Origin: Bacteroidota bacterium
GTDB taxonomy: Bacteria > Bacteroidota > Bacteroidia > Cytophagales > Hymenobacteraceae
Assembly (NCBI GenBank): GCA_023424725.1
Contig: JAFADQ010000084.1
Span: 1 to 6,043 of the forward strand
Reading direction: 5' to 3'
Length of the DNA: 6,043 nt
How positions within the stretch are numbered: position 1 is the stretch's first letter; each line of letters opens with the position of its first letter. Shown here one piece after another: positions 1 to 6,043 of this stretch. The notes under the pieces are model-generated. The model ran no database searches. It was not told the origin of the DNA and saw only the letters and a program-made list of their open reading frames with translations. A program made the position numbers and the translations under genes.

Positions 1-189
1 AATTCCCTTATCTGCCAGCAAACGGCCCTTAACATACAAGCGGTTTTGGGTGCCATAACTGCGGTAAGTAACTATCTGCAAAGGCGCGAACAAATTGTTT
101 TTTGCCCGGAAATCGAAAACCGCTTCGTCGAATTTTGTTTTTAACCGGTACAGAAGGCTGTGAAGGCCATTTTTAGGGGCGTTATCCAT
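1..189 (-). CDS. App1 family (DUF2183) phosphatase-like protein, N-terminal fragment
   Basis: I translated this by hand from ATG at 189-187. It stays open for 63 codons to the left edge, so the gene is cut and its C-terminal part is missing. The recognisable part is residues 38-63, with LQIVTYRSYGTQNRLYVKGR followed by LLADKGI. It resembles the N-terminal 'YRGYG..ERLYLKGRVLEDKG' block that precedes the catalytic domain in App1/DUF2183 proteins, whose yeast founder is a phosphatidate phosphatase. The DxDxT-type catalytic motif of such proteins would lie beyond the window, so activity cannot be judged. There is no signal peptide; the N-terminus is polar (MDNAPKNG). An in-frame GTG lies 24 bases upstream inside a terminator-like hairpin, so I prefer the ATG. 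The M48 gene ends 68 bases upstream on the same strand. Family assignment is from memory of the motif and is moderately sure. Confidence 0.62.
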   Translation of the reverse strand, partial: MDNAPKNGLHSLLYRLKTKFDEAVFDFRAKNNLFAPLQIVTYRSYGTQNRLYVKGRLLADKGI

Positions 190-190
190 A

Positions 191-236
191 GAAAATAAAT
201 ATAAAAGCCTCACTTGTTAAAGATACAAATGAGGCT
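191..236 (-). terminator. Hairpin with T-rich tail after the M48 gene (terminator or attenuator)
   Basis: Arms at 206-212 and 230-236 (AGCCTCA / TGAGGCT) pair perfectly over 7 bp. After one C/A mismatch, 3 further pairs (214-216 with 226-228) close a 9-base loop. Read on the minus strand, the stem starts about 21 bases after the M48 stop and is followed directly by TTTTATATTTATTTT, as in an intrinsic terminator. The tail runs straight into the App1 start codon at 189, so the element could also act as a leader attenuator for that gene. No folding energy was computed. Confidence 0.6.
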
Positions 237-257
237 GATAAGTGTAATTTCTAACCA

Positions 258-1058
258 TTACGGCAATGTGTTTTTCATTGCCTGAAAATTATCGTTCGTA
301 GGAGTTTTGTCGCAATTTAAATCGTCTGCTTTTTGGTTAATTTTCTGCACGCGGTTGTCTGGGTTTGGGTGTGTGCTTAAAAAAGCAGGCCCGCTGCTGC
401 CAGAACCCTGGTCTATTAATTTCTGAAAGAAACCGGCGGCTCCATTGCAGGCATAATTGGTTTGGGCAAGGTATTCTACACTCCAGGCATCGGCTTCAGT
501 TTCGTGCTCGCGGCTATAATCTAACGAAACCAGGCTGGCAGCGATCTGGGTGAGCATTCCTGGGTTTCCTCCGGTAACAATGCTCAGCAATACAGATAAT
601 CCGTACTCGCGCTGCAGACTTTGCGATGTGTGGCGTTTATCTGCATGGGCCATTTCGTGACCTAAAACACCAATTAGGTGGTCGCCGCTATCGAGGTATT
701 TTATAAGGCCTGTATAAAAATAAATATGGCCGCCCGGAGTACAAAAAGCATTCAGTGTGTTGTCGTCGATAATGGTTAGTTTCCAGGCAAATTCATCTTT
801 ATACGCTATTTTGCCCGATTGTAATATTTCTTGTTTCGCGCTCTCCAGGTAGGCGTAGGCTTCCGGGTATTGCGACGGACTCAATATTTGTGCGGCATAA
901 ATAGAATCTACCTGATGGGCGGTTTGCTGGCCCATGGCGATGTCGTCTTCAACAGAAAATAATAAGCGTTCGCCGTTTTTATCTTTCGAGCAGCCGCTAA
1001 AAGTTAGTGTTAAGGCAAGGGCCGGAAAGAATAATAATAGTCGTAACTGGTTTTTCAT
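258..1058 (-). CDS. M48 family zinc metalloprotease, predicted lipoprotein
   Basis: This 266-residue protein starts with a hydrophobic signal sequence ending in a lipobox (FSGC, Cys23), so it is predicted to be a lipid-anchored envelope protein. The gluzincin motif HEMAH lies at residues 134-138 (zinc ligands His134 and His138, catalytic Glu135). The ExxAD motif at 186-190 supplies the likely third ligand, Glu186. The block before the motif (NAFCTPGGHIYFYTGL, from residue 103) and the C-terminal STHPNPDNR (residues 228-236, His230 and Arg236) are typical of the soluble Oma1/LoiP/BepA-like M48 group, not of membrane-spanning HtpX. Length fits that group. Relatives degrade or help fold envelope proteins; the substrate here is unknown. 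All ligands are present, so I expect an active enzyme. An in-frame TAA lies 9 bases upstream of the ATG, which fixes the start. It appears to be transcribed apart from the M16 gene, whose terminator lies between them. Confidence 0.93.
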   Translation of the reverse strand: MKNQLRLLLFFPALALTLTFSGCSKDKNGERLLFSVEDDIAMGQQTAHQVDSIYAAQILSPSQYPEAYAYLESAKQEILQSGKIAYKDEFAWKLTIIDDNTLNAFCTPGGHIYFYTGLIKYLDSGDHLIGVLGHEMAHADKRHTSQSLQREYGLSVLLSIVTGGNPGMLTQIAASLVSLDYSREHETEADAWSVEYLAQTNYACNGAAGFFQKLIDQGSGSSGPAFLSTHPNPDNRVQKINQKADDLNCDKTPTNDNFQAMKNTLP

Positions 1059-1198
1059 ATTATATTACAGGCTTGTGATCGGAAACTGAGATAATGGATG
1101 GTTGTACGTAAGAGATACTAAAAGGTAACAAATAGCGCCGCCAAAACAGATTTTAGTTGCTTGTGCCCTGTTTTTTGATGCCAGCAGCTTCTGATCAG

Positions 1199-1206
1199 CA
1201 AATATA
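1199..1206 (-). promoter_or_regulatory. Candidate Bacteroidota -7 promoter box for the M48 gene
   Basis: On the minus strand this reads TATATTTG, an exact match to the TAnnTTTG -7 consensus known for Bacteroidota. It lies just after the M16 terminator and about 140 bases before the M48 start codon, a reasonable place for the promoter of a new unit. I could not find the TTTG-type -33 element about 20 bases further upstream, where the terminator T-run sits. An 8-base match with 6 fixed positions could easily arise by chance in A/T-rich DNA, so this is tentative. Confidence 0.3.
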
Positions 1207-1219
1207 CGGTTTGCTTAAT

Positions 1220-1257
1220 ATAAAAAAGTAGCCTGACGTATTGGCCAGGCTACTTTT
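1220..1257 (-). terminator. Intrinsic terminator of the M16 peptidase gene
   Basis: A perfect 12-bp inverted repeat has arms at 1224-1235 and 1246-1257 (AAAAGTAGCCTG / CAGGCTACTTTT) around a 10-base loop. On the minus strand the second arm runs into TTTTTTATATT, giving the expected T-tract. The hairpin starts about 35 bases after the M16 stop codon. The first arm begins with an A-run, so the structure could also stop weak plus-strand transcription, but no plus-strand gene is seen upstream. Confidence 0.85.
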
Positions 1258-1292
1258 AAACAAGGTGTTACTTTTAGGCGTTTTTAAACAGA

Positions 1293-4133
1293 TCAGTTCA
1301 TTATTTTATTTCCGTCTTTATCGAGCTCTACAATATCGTAACCCAATTTTTGTAATCCGGGCATTACAGATTGTTTATCTCCAACTACCACAATGGCCAT
1401 TTTATTGGTATCGAGGTGTTTTTTAGCCAGCGAATTAAGCTCGGCAGTAGATATTTCTTTTATGATCTTGTTGCGTTGGTCGGTAAAGTTTTTAGGCAGA
1501 TCGTACTCTATAACCTGGCCCAGAAAAGCGGCTTTTTGTAGCGGGGTTTCGTATTTGCGGGCATCGGCCTGGCCAATGGCGCTGCGCATAAAGGCTACTT
1601 CTTCGTCTTTCAGGCCTTGTTCCTGCACCAGCTTCATTTCTCTTATAAATTCGTACACGGCGCTGTCGGTAGCGTTTGCGCGCACACCTGCAGATGCCGT
1701 AAACGGACCGGCCATTTTAGAACCGCTAAAGCCGGTGCGGGCGCCGTAAGTCCAGCCTTTGTCTTCGCGCAGGTTCAGGTTTATGCGGCTGTTAAAATCG
1801 CCGCCCAGGTTATGGTTCATCAGGCCGGTTTTAAAGAAATCGCCGGTGGCATCAAAAGGCATGGCTATGTAACCAATCCTGATCTCAGACTGAGGAGCGT
1901 TTTCTTTGTCTATCAGGTAAATACGCGTTTTGTCTATTTTAGGAGTGGCGGCAAACTGCGGCATTTTTACAGCCTTGTTTTGCCATTTGTTCAGAAACGA
2001 AAGTTTTGCCAGCGCTTTTTCTTTCTCTACATCTCCAACAATTACAACATTGGTTACAGCCGGCGAAAAGTTCCGGCTATAAAAATTCTGTACATCGGCC
2101 AGGGTTAAACCGGCAGCAGATTCTGCAGTTCCCATCATGGGCGTTCCGAAAATATGCTGATCGCCGTATACCACTTTACGGAACGCGTTGCTGGCGATAA
2201 CCGTAGGCTGTGTTGCCTGATTTTCTATCGCCTCAATTTGCTGCTTTTTTAGTCTGTCGAAGGCTTCCTGCTCAAACTTTGGATGCAGAAGGCGCTCTTC
2301 CAGCAAGGCCAGGGTTTTGTCGAGGTTTTTAGTGAGCGATTCTACCGTAATGGTAATTTCTTCGGAGCCGCTGTACACGTTTATGTCGCTGCCCAGTTTT
2401 TCCAGTTCTTCTTCAAACTGCTCGGCGGTGTATTTTTGTGTGCCCTCGTTCATCATGCGCGAGGTAAGCTGCGCGATGCCTGCTTTTGCCGGGTTGTTTG
2501 CCTCCAGCATTTGGCCGCCCTTTATTTTTATTTGCATGGCAACGGTAGGAATTTCGTCGTTGCGGGCGCCTATCATTTTAATGCCGTTTTTAAGTTCCGA
2601 TGTCCAGAAATCCGGCACGCTCACAACCGGGTTTTTGCCTGCCGCAGGTTTTTTACTTCTGTCGAAATTGTCTTTGGCTTTGTTGTATTTCAGGTTGGCG
2701 TATTCGTTTGGTCCGGGTTTAAATCCGGCTTTAGATACAACGTAATTTTCCTGGTTTACTGCCAGCTCGCTTTGGCCTTTTGGCACCACGCTAAGCGTAA
2801 CAGAGGGTTTGCCTTTTATGTAGGTATTGTACACGCGCATAACATCGGCAGTAGTTAGGCTGGTATAGCGCGAAAGGTCCTTTCCGAAATAGTTGGCATC
2901 GCCGGTAAAGGTTTGGTAAGCGGCTAATTGGGCTACTTTGCCGTGTACGCTCGCAAGTCCGTTTATCATCTGGCTTTCTGTAGATGCTTTAAATCTGTCA
3001 AGATCTGCCTGCGAAACGCCTTTTTTCTCGAAATCGGCCATGGCCTGCGTTAGCACTTTCTGGGTTTCGGCAAGCGGCGTGCCCGGAAAAGCCATCACAG
3101 AGAAAATAAACTCGCCGGCAAGCTCAGAGCTCCAGTGAAACGCATAAGCCGAAGTGCCTTTTTGTGTTAAGATAAAGTTTTTATAAAGCGGCGAGTTTTT
3201 GCCCTGGCCCAGCAGGTAAGCCAGCGCGTCCAGAGCGGCTTCGTCTTTGCTAAACTGCGGCGCTCCCGGATACGTTACGCGCAGCATAGGCAGGCGTACG
3301 TTGTCTTCGTAGCTTACATACCGGTCTTTATCGAGCTTTGCCGGCATAGGAGGCATGTTTTTTACTTCCGGACCTTTGGGAATAGAACCGAAGTATTTCT
3401 CGGCAAGCTTAACCACTTCTTCGGGTTTTACATCGCCGCCAACGGTAAGAGTGGCATTATTTGGGCCGTACCAGCGCAGGAAAAAGTTTTTCAGGTCGTT
3501 TACATCTACCCGGTTCAGGTCTTCTATATACCCAATGGTTAGCCACGAGTAGGGGTGGCCGTAAGGATACAAAGTTTGGCTGGTTTTTTCGCCGGCAAGC
3601 CCATACGGAGCGTTATCGTAGCGCTGGCCGCGCTCGTTTTTAACGGTTTCGCGTTGGATTTCGAATTTACGCTGCGTAACGGCATCCAGCAAAAAGCCCA
3701 TTCGGTCGGCTTCGAGCCAAAGCGCGGTTTCGAGCTGGTTGGCGGGCACGGTTTCGAAATAATTGGTGCGGTCGCGGTTGGTGGTTCCGTTTAGGGTTCC
3801 GCCGGCTTCGCTTACAAATTTAAAGTGCTGCTCGTCGCCAACATTATCAGATCCCTGAAACATCATGTGCTCAAAAAAATGCGCGAATCCGGATTTGCCT
3901 ATCTCTTCGCGGGCCGAGCCAACGTGGTAGGTTACATCTACATGCACCACCGGGTCTGAATGGTCTTCGTGCACTACTACCGTAAGGCCGTTTGCCAGTT
4001 GGTATTTCTGGAAGGGAATTACCAGCTCAGAGCCTTTTTTTGTAACGGTTTCGAGGTGCTTCGTTTTTTGCGCCAACGCTGGAGCGGCCAAAAAAGCGCA
4101 TACAGCAACCGAAGCCAAAAATTTGTTTAACAT
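1293..4133 (-). CDS. Secreted M16 family zinc peptidase, active and inactive halves fused
   Basis: This 946-residue protein begins with a clear signal peptide (hydrophobic core followed by APALA, probable cleavage after Ala21), so it should act in the periplasm or outside the cell. Two M16 units follow in tandem. The first (about 40-450) carries the inverted zinc motif HFFEH at 85-89 (His85, Glu88, His89) with a likely third ligand Glu167 in KNER, 78 residues on. The second (about 505-930) has QLTSRMMNEGT where the zinc motif would be, so it is not catalytic. It keeps the substrate-binding Arg/Tyr pair as LRE...GWTYG (Arg789, Tyr796). A charged linker (about 455-505, DRSKKPAAGK) joins the halves. 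One active and one degenerate half form the usual clam-shell chamber that degrades peptides; in other bacteria the halves can be separate genes. The substrate is unknown. A stop lies 45 bases upstream in frame with no other ATG between, which supports the start. A terminator follows, so it is probably monocistronic. Confidence 0.95.
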   Translation of the reverse strand: MLNKFLASVAVCAFLAAPALAQKTKHLETVTKKGSELVIPFQKYQLANGLTVVVHEDHSDPVVHVDVTYHVGSAREEIGKSGFAHFFEHMMFQGSDNVGDEQHFKFVSEAGGTLNGTTNRDRTNYFETVPANQLETALWLEADRMGFLLDAVTQRKFEIQRETVKNERGQRYDNAPYGLAGEKTSQTLYPYGHPYSWLTIGYIEDLNRVDVNDLKNFFLRWYGPNNATLTVGGDVKPEEVVKLAEKYFGSIPKGPEVKNMPPMPAKLDKDRYVSYEDNVRLPMLRVTYPGAPQFSKDEAALDALAYLLGQGKNSPLYKNFILTQKGTSAYAFHWSSELAGEFIFSVMAFPGTPLAETQKVLTQAMADFEKKGVSQADLDRFKASTESQMINGLASVHGKVAQLAAYQTFTGDANYFGKDLSRYTSLTTADVMRVYNTYIKGKPSVTLSVVPKGQSELAVNQENYVVSKAGFKPGPNEYANLKYNKAKDNFDRSKKPAAGKNPVVSVPDFWTSELKNGIKMIGARNDEIPTVAMQIKIKGGQMLEANNPAKAGIAQLTSRMMNEGTQKYTAEQFEEELEKLGSDINVYSGSEEITITVESLTKNLDKTLALLEERLLHPKFEQEAFDRLKKQQIEAIENQATQPTVIASNAFRKVVYGDQHIFGTPMMGTAESAAGLTLADVQNFYSRNFSPAVTNVVIVGDVEKEKALAKLSFLNKWQNKAVKMPQFAATPKIDKTRIYLIDKENAPQSEIRIGYIAMPFDATGDFFKTGLMNHNLGGDFNSRINLNLREDKGWTYGARTGFSGSKMAGPFTASAGVRANATDSAVYEFIREMKLVQEQGLKDEEVAFMRSAIGQADARKYETPLQKAAFLGQVIEYDLPKNFTDQRNKIIKEISTAELNSLAKKHLDTNKMAIVVVGDKQSVMPGLQKLGYDIVELDKDGNKIMN

Positions 4134-4262
4134 TTGATTTATATTATGTGGAAGATAATGTGCGAAATAGGATTAACGACCTTGTTAATAATGCCTCTGA
4201 AACAGAATCTGGCGGGCATTAGGTAAAACTTTTAGCTGAAAAGCAGGCACTTAAAATCGTGC

Positions 4263-4284
4263 ATCAACCAGGTTTTTGGTTGAT
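4263..4284. repeat. 8-bp inverted repeat (hairpin) upstream of the M16 gene
   Basis: ATCAACCA at 4263-4270 and TGGTTGAT at 4277-4284 are perfect reverse complements around a 6-base loop. It lies in the 240-base gap between the antiporter and M16 genes, about 90 bases past the antiporter stop and 130 bases before the M16 start. Neither side has a direct T-tract, so it is a poor intrinsic terminator. It could be an operator, an mRNA leader hairpin or chance. The rest of the gap is A/T-rich, and I saw no clear -7/-33 promoter pair in it. Confidence 0.5.
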
Positions 4285-4367
4285 AAAGATAATTAAAATA
4301 TTGCATATTAAAATAATATATAGCTCCGGGGCTGGCGCAATAATCATTTAAAGCAATATCGGCAATA

Positions 4368-4397
4368 GAAAAATTAACTACCGGCACCGGTACCGGC
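4368..4397 (-). terminator. Possible terminator hairpin overlapping the antiporter stop codon
   Basis: Three tandem 6-base units at 4380-4397 (minus strand GCCGGT, ACCGGT, GCCGGT) encode the C-terminal AGTGAG of the antiporter. They can fold on the minus strand into a 7-pair stem with two G-T wobbles around a CCGG loop. The stem is followed by AGTTAATTTTTC, which contains the stop codon and a short T-run. The T-run starts six bases after the stem, later than in a good terminator, so the call is weak. No better terminator was found after this gene. Confidence 0.3.
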
Positions 4398-5570
4398 TTT
4401 GGGATCTTTCCGGTATGTAAATAAACCGTATGCCATTACAATTCCTGTGGCCAGAATTACAATAAACAATAAGCCGTTTCCTATTTCTACCATTTGTAAC
4501 TCCGGCGGGATACTGAAAAACAGCAAGATACTAATAAGCCCCCGCGGCGAAACATACACAACCGGGCCGGAGTTTACTTTGGCGATGTATTTTAAATAAA
4601 TATAGCGGGTTGTAAAGATCAGAATAACGATCAGCAGTCCGTTAAGCGCTACAGTGCGGTGCAGAAAGGTTTCTATAGCGATGGTGAAACCGAAAATGAT
4701 AAAGAAATAGGTGCGCAGCAGAAAAGCACTTTCGGCGGTGAACTGATATAAGCGGTGCAGGTCGCGGTGCAGTTTGCGGTATAACAGGTTTTTCCGGAAC
4801 CAGGCATTTCTTACCTGGTCGGCGTTGCTTAAAAACAAACCGAAAGCCAGCACAAAAACCAACGATGAAAGGTGATAATGTTTGCCCAACGCGTACATAA
4901 GCACCAAGATAGCCAGTATCAGGAAAAACTTAACATGGTGTTTTATCCGCCCCATCACAAAAAGCAGAAAAAGGCAAAAAATGGCCGACAACACCAGAAT
5001 AAGCAGCATATCTAAGCCGAGGGTAAGAAAAGTTGCCGGTTTAAAACTGGTGTTGTAGAGCGCGAAATCAAACAAAACAATGCCCAGAATATCAGAAAAC
5101 GAAGACTCGTAAATCACAAACTCTTTGCTTTCTTTTTGTATGCCCGCTACCGACGGAATGGCAATGGCCGAGCTGATAATACTGAACGGAATAGCGTTAA
5201 GAAAACAGTTATAAAACGGCATTTCTGTGATGTACATAAACAAGCCTGTAAGACTGAAAACGATGATCAGCAGCAGAAAGAGGGCCGTGAAAAAAGCGTT
5301 GTTGATGAGCTGTTTTTTAGATTCGTGGTACCGGAGTTCAAGCGCTCCTTCCAGCACTATCAGAATTAAACCAATAGTGCCCAGGGTGGGCAAAATATCC
5401 AGAAAATCGATGGTACGTATGCCAAAATACTCTGTAAGAGATTTTAAAATTATGCCAAGTAATAGAAGAAGCAGCACCGACGGAATATGCGACCGGCGGG
5501 CCAGCATATCGAGCAGATAAGAAAAAACAACCAGCGAACTGAGTATGATCAGGATGGTGTAACTATCCAT
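4374..5570 (-). CDS. Cation:proton antiporter, NhaP/CPA-type membrane protein
   Basis: This 398-residue, very hydrophobic inner-membrane protein has roughly 11 to 12 predicted membrane segments from residue 5 to 385. It looks like a sodium/hydrogen exchanger domain (Na+/H+ or K+/H+ antiport) used for pH and salt homeostasis. Family signs are an early LLLLLLGIILK segment (34-43); IGLILIVLEGALEL (66-79), which matches the 'LlFe.Gl' block; YESSFSDILGIVLF (154-167), which matches the core ion-site helix with Asp160; LLRTYFFIIFGF (284-295, Arg286); and SPRGLISILLF (341-351, Arg343), which matches the late conserved Arg-Gly helix. No cytoplasmic TrkA-type regulatory domain follows. The usual Asn-Asp pair reads Ser159-Asp160, and the TDP-like turn in the preceding helix reads AIPS (137-140) without an acid, so ion choice is uncertain. 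A TAA lies three bases before the codon preceding the ATG, fixing the start. It is divergent from the topoisomerase gene. Confidence 0.85.
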   Translation of the reverse strand: MDSYTILIILSSLVVFSYLLDMLARRSHIPSVLLLLLLGIILKSLTEYFGIRTIDFLDILPTLGTIGLILIVLEGALELRYHESKKQLINNAFFTALFLLLIIVFSLTGLFMYITEMPFYNCFLNAIPFSIISSAIAIPSVAGIQKESKEFVIYESSFSDILGIVLFDFALYNTSFKPATFLTLGLDMLLILVLSAIFCLFLLFVMGRIKHHVKFFLILAILVLMYALGKHYHLSSLVFVLAFGLFLSNADQVRNAWFRKNLLYRKLHRDLHRLYQFTAESAFLLRTYFFIIFGFTIAIETFLHRTVALNGLLIVILIFTTRYIYLKYIAKVNSGPVVYVSPRGLISILLFFSIPPELQMVEIGNGLLFIVILATGIVMAYGLFTYRKDPKAGTGAGS

Positions 5571-5761
5571 AAATTATAGTACTACTAACGATGGAATGGT
5601 ATACGGATAAGTATAAAAATTGCCGGTTTTGCTGTTCCGGTTATCTGAATAAACAGCTTACAGCCTTAGCTAAAATTACCAAAATGCATACATCAGGTTT
5701 AGGCACAACAACCTTTTAGTAGTTGGCAGGGTAAAAGAGCTGTTTCCCTTATTTTGCTTTT
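5571..5761. promoter_or_regulatory. Divergent intergenic region, antiporter and topoisomerase IB genes
   Basis: This 191-base stretch lies between the two divergent start codons and must contain, or lie next to, promoters for both genes unless transcription enters from outside. I looked for the Bacteroidota TAnnTTTG box in both directions and found no exact match. TATTTTG at 5750-5756 is one base short and only five bases before the topoisomerase ATG. There is no purine-rich ribosome binding site on either side. A small palindrome, TTAGCTAA (5666-5673), is too short to mean much. Confidence 0.4.
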
Positions 5762-6043
5762 ATGCCCGCAGCGGCTCCCGATGTTCACCAGCTTTACCGC
5801 GATTCTACACTCTCTGCCCGTGGGGCAGGTTTGTGTTATTATTCCGATGCAAAACCAGGAATTACACGCAAAAAAGGGCCCGGAGGCAAGTTTATTTACC
5901 TCGATAAGAAAGGCGAAAAGATAACCGACCAGAATGAACTCGATCGGATAAAAAAGCTCGTGATTCCGCCTGCCTGGACCAACGTTTGGATCTGCCCAAA
6001 CCCTAAAGGCCACTTGCAGGTTACCGGCCGCGACGTTAAAGGC
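5762..6043 (+). CDS. DNA topoisomerase IB (poxvirus-like bacterial type), N-terminal fragment
   Basis: I translated this by hand from ATG at 5762; it stays open for 94 codons to the right edge. Diagnostic blocks are GLCYYSDAKPGITRKKG (residues 23-39), FIYLDKKGEKITD (44-56), RIKKLVIPPAWTNVWICP (62-79) and GHLQVTGRDVKG (83-94). These match the N-terminal domain of bacterial type IB topoisomerases, which cut one strand through a 3'-phosphotyrosine bond and relax supercoils without ATP. Such proteins are usually about 340-360 residues, so roughly a quarter is present. The catalytic domain and its active-site tyrosine lie outside the window, so activity cannot be checked. An in-frame TAA at 5732 with no other ATG between supports the start. 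A minus-strand open frame over the same bases is a shadow. The gene is divergent from the antiporter. Confidence 0.92.
   Translation, partial: MPAAAPDVHQLYRDSTLSARGAGLCYYSDAKPGITRKKGPGGKFIYLDKKGEKITDQNELDRIKKLVIPPAWTNVWICPNPKGHLQVTGRDVKG

Noticed and set aside
365..553. Plus-strand open frame of 62 codons inside the M48 gene
   Set aside because: It is antisense to the conserved C-terminal part of the M48 protease, with no domain and no start context.
1617..2858. Plus-strand open frames of 163 and 191 codons opposite the M16 gene
   Set aside because: They lie wholly antisense to a well-conserved 946-residue peptidase, have no recognisable domain, and have composition expected of a shadow frame (rich in F, V, H and R). 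Other plus-strand frames between 1241 and 3794 were rejected for the same reason.
4229..4243. CTTTT/AAAAG inverted repeat
   Set aside because: Only five A/T-rich pairs around a five-base loop; such matches are expected by chance in this composition.
4321..4340. GC-rich near-palindrome AGCTCCGGGGCT as a terminator for the antiporter gene
   Set aside because: The match is imperfect, the stem would be very short with almost no loop, and the A/T-rich stretch after it on the minus strand is not a T-run.
4399..5520. Plus-strand open frames of 66, 77 and 97 codons opposite the antiporter
   Set aside because: The minus-strand frame encodes a coherent multi-span membrane protein with family motifs; the opposite frames are polar, low-complexity shadows.
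5750..5756. TATTTTG as a -7 promoter box for the topoisomerase gene
   Set aside because: It is one base short of TAnnTTTG and lies five bases from the ATG, too close for a normal leader.
5699..6013. Minus-strand open frame of 104 codons at the right edge
   Set aside because: It is antisense to the topoisomerase IB start, whose conserved blocks make the plus strand the coding one; the minus-strand translation shows no known motif.
1..6043. A novel defence, mobile or biosynthetic system
   Set aside because: All five genes belong to recognisable housekeeping or envelope families; there are no integrase, transposase, toxin-antitoxin, CRISPR or biosynthetic signatures, and no direct repeats flanking any block.

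Overview
The window looks like ordinary chromosome from a member of Bacteroidota, most likely the Cytophagales (Hymenobacteraceae-like). That placement is inferred from the style of the proteins: a fused two-half M16 peptidase, a short NhaP-like antiporter, an App1-type protein and a poxvirus-type topoisomerase IB. It also rests on the translation starts, none of which has a purine-rich Shine-Dalgarno sequence; they sit in A/T-rich leaders. No similarity search was possible, so the genus is a guess.

Layout: four genes lie on the minus strand and one on the plus strand. From left to right they are the N-terminal end of an App1-family (DUF2183) phosphatase-like protein running off the left edge (1-189, minus); an M48-family zinc metalloprotease lipoprotein (258-1058, minus); a secreted 946-residue M16 (insulinase/pitrilysin-type) zinc peptidase with one active and one degenerate half (1293-4133, minus); a membrane cation:proton antiporter of the NhaP/CPA type (4374-5570, minus); and the start of a DNA topoisomerase IB running off the right edge (5762-6043, plus). 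The longest gap between genes is about 240 bases. I saw no RNA gene, mobile element, CRISPR array or phage remnant.

Transcription: a strong intrinsic terminator follows the M16 gene (1220-1257). A second hairpin with a T-rich tail follows the M48 gene and sits directly against the App1 start (191-236). These suggest the minus-strand genes are mostly separate units rather than one operon. The antiporter and topoisomerase genes are divergent and share a 191-base intergenic region.

Function: the two peptidases are both predicted to act outside the cytoplasm, so the left two thirds of the window may serve envelope protein turnover. The antiporter would serve ion and pH homeostasis, and the topoisomerase DNA relaxation. 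I see no evidence that the five genes form one system, and I found no convincing novel system. The points most worth checking are the hairpin against the App1 start, the unusual ion-site residues of the antiporter, and two uncharacterised hairpin or repeat elements around 4263-4397.
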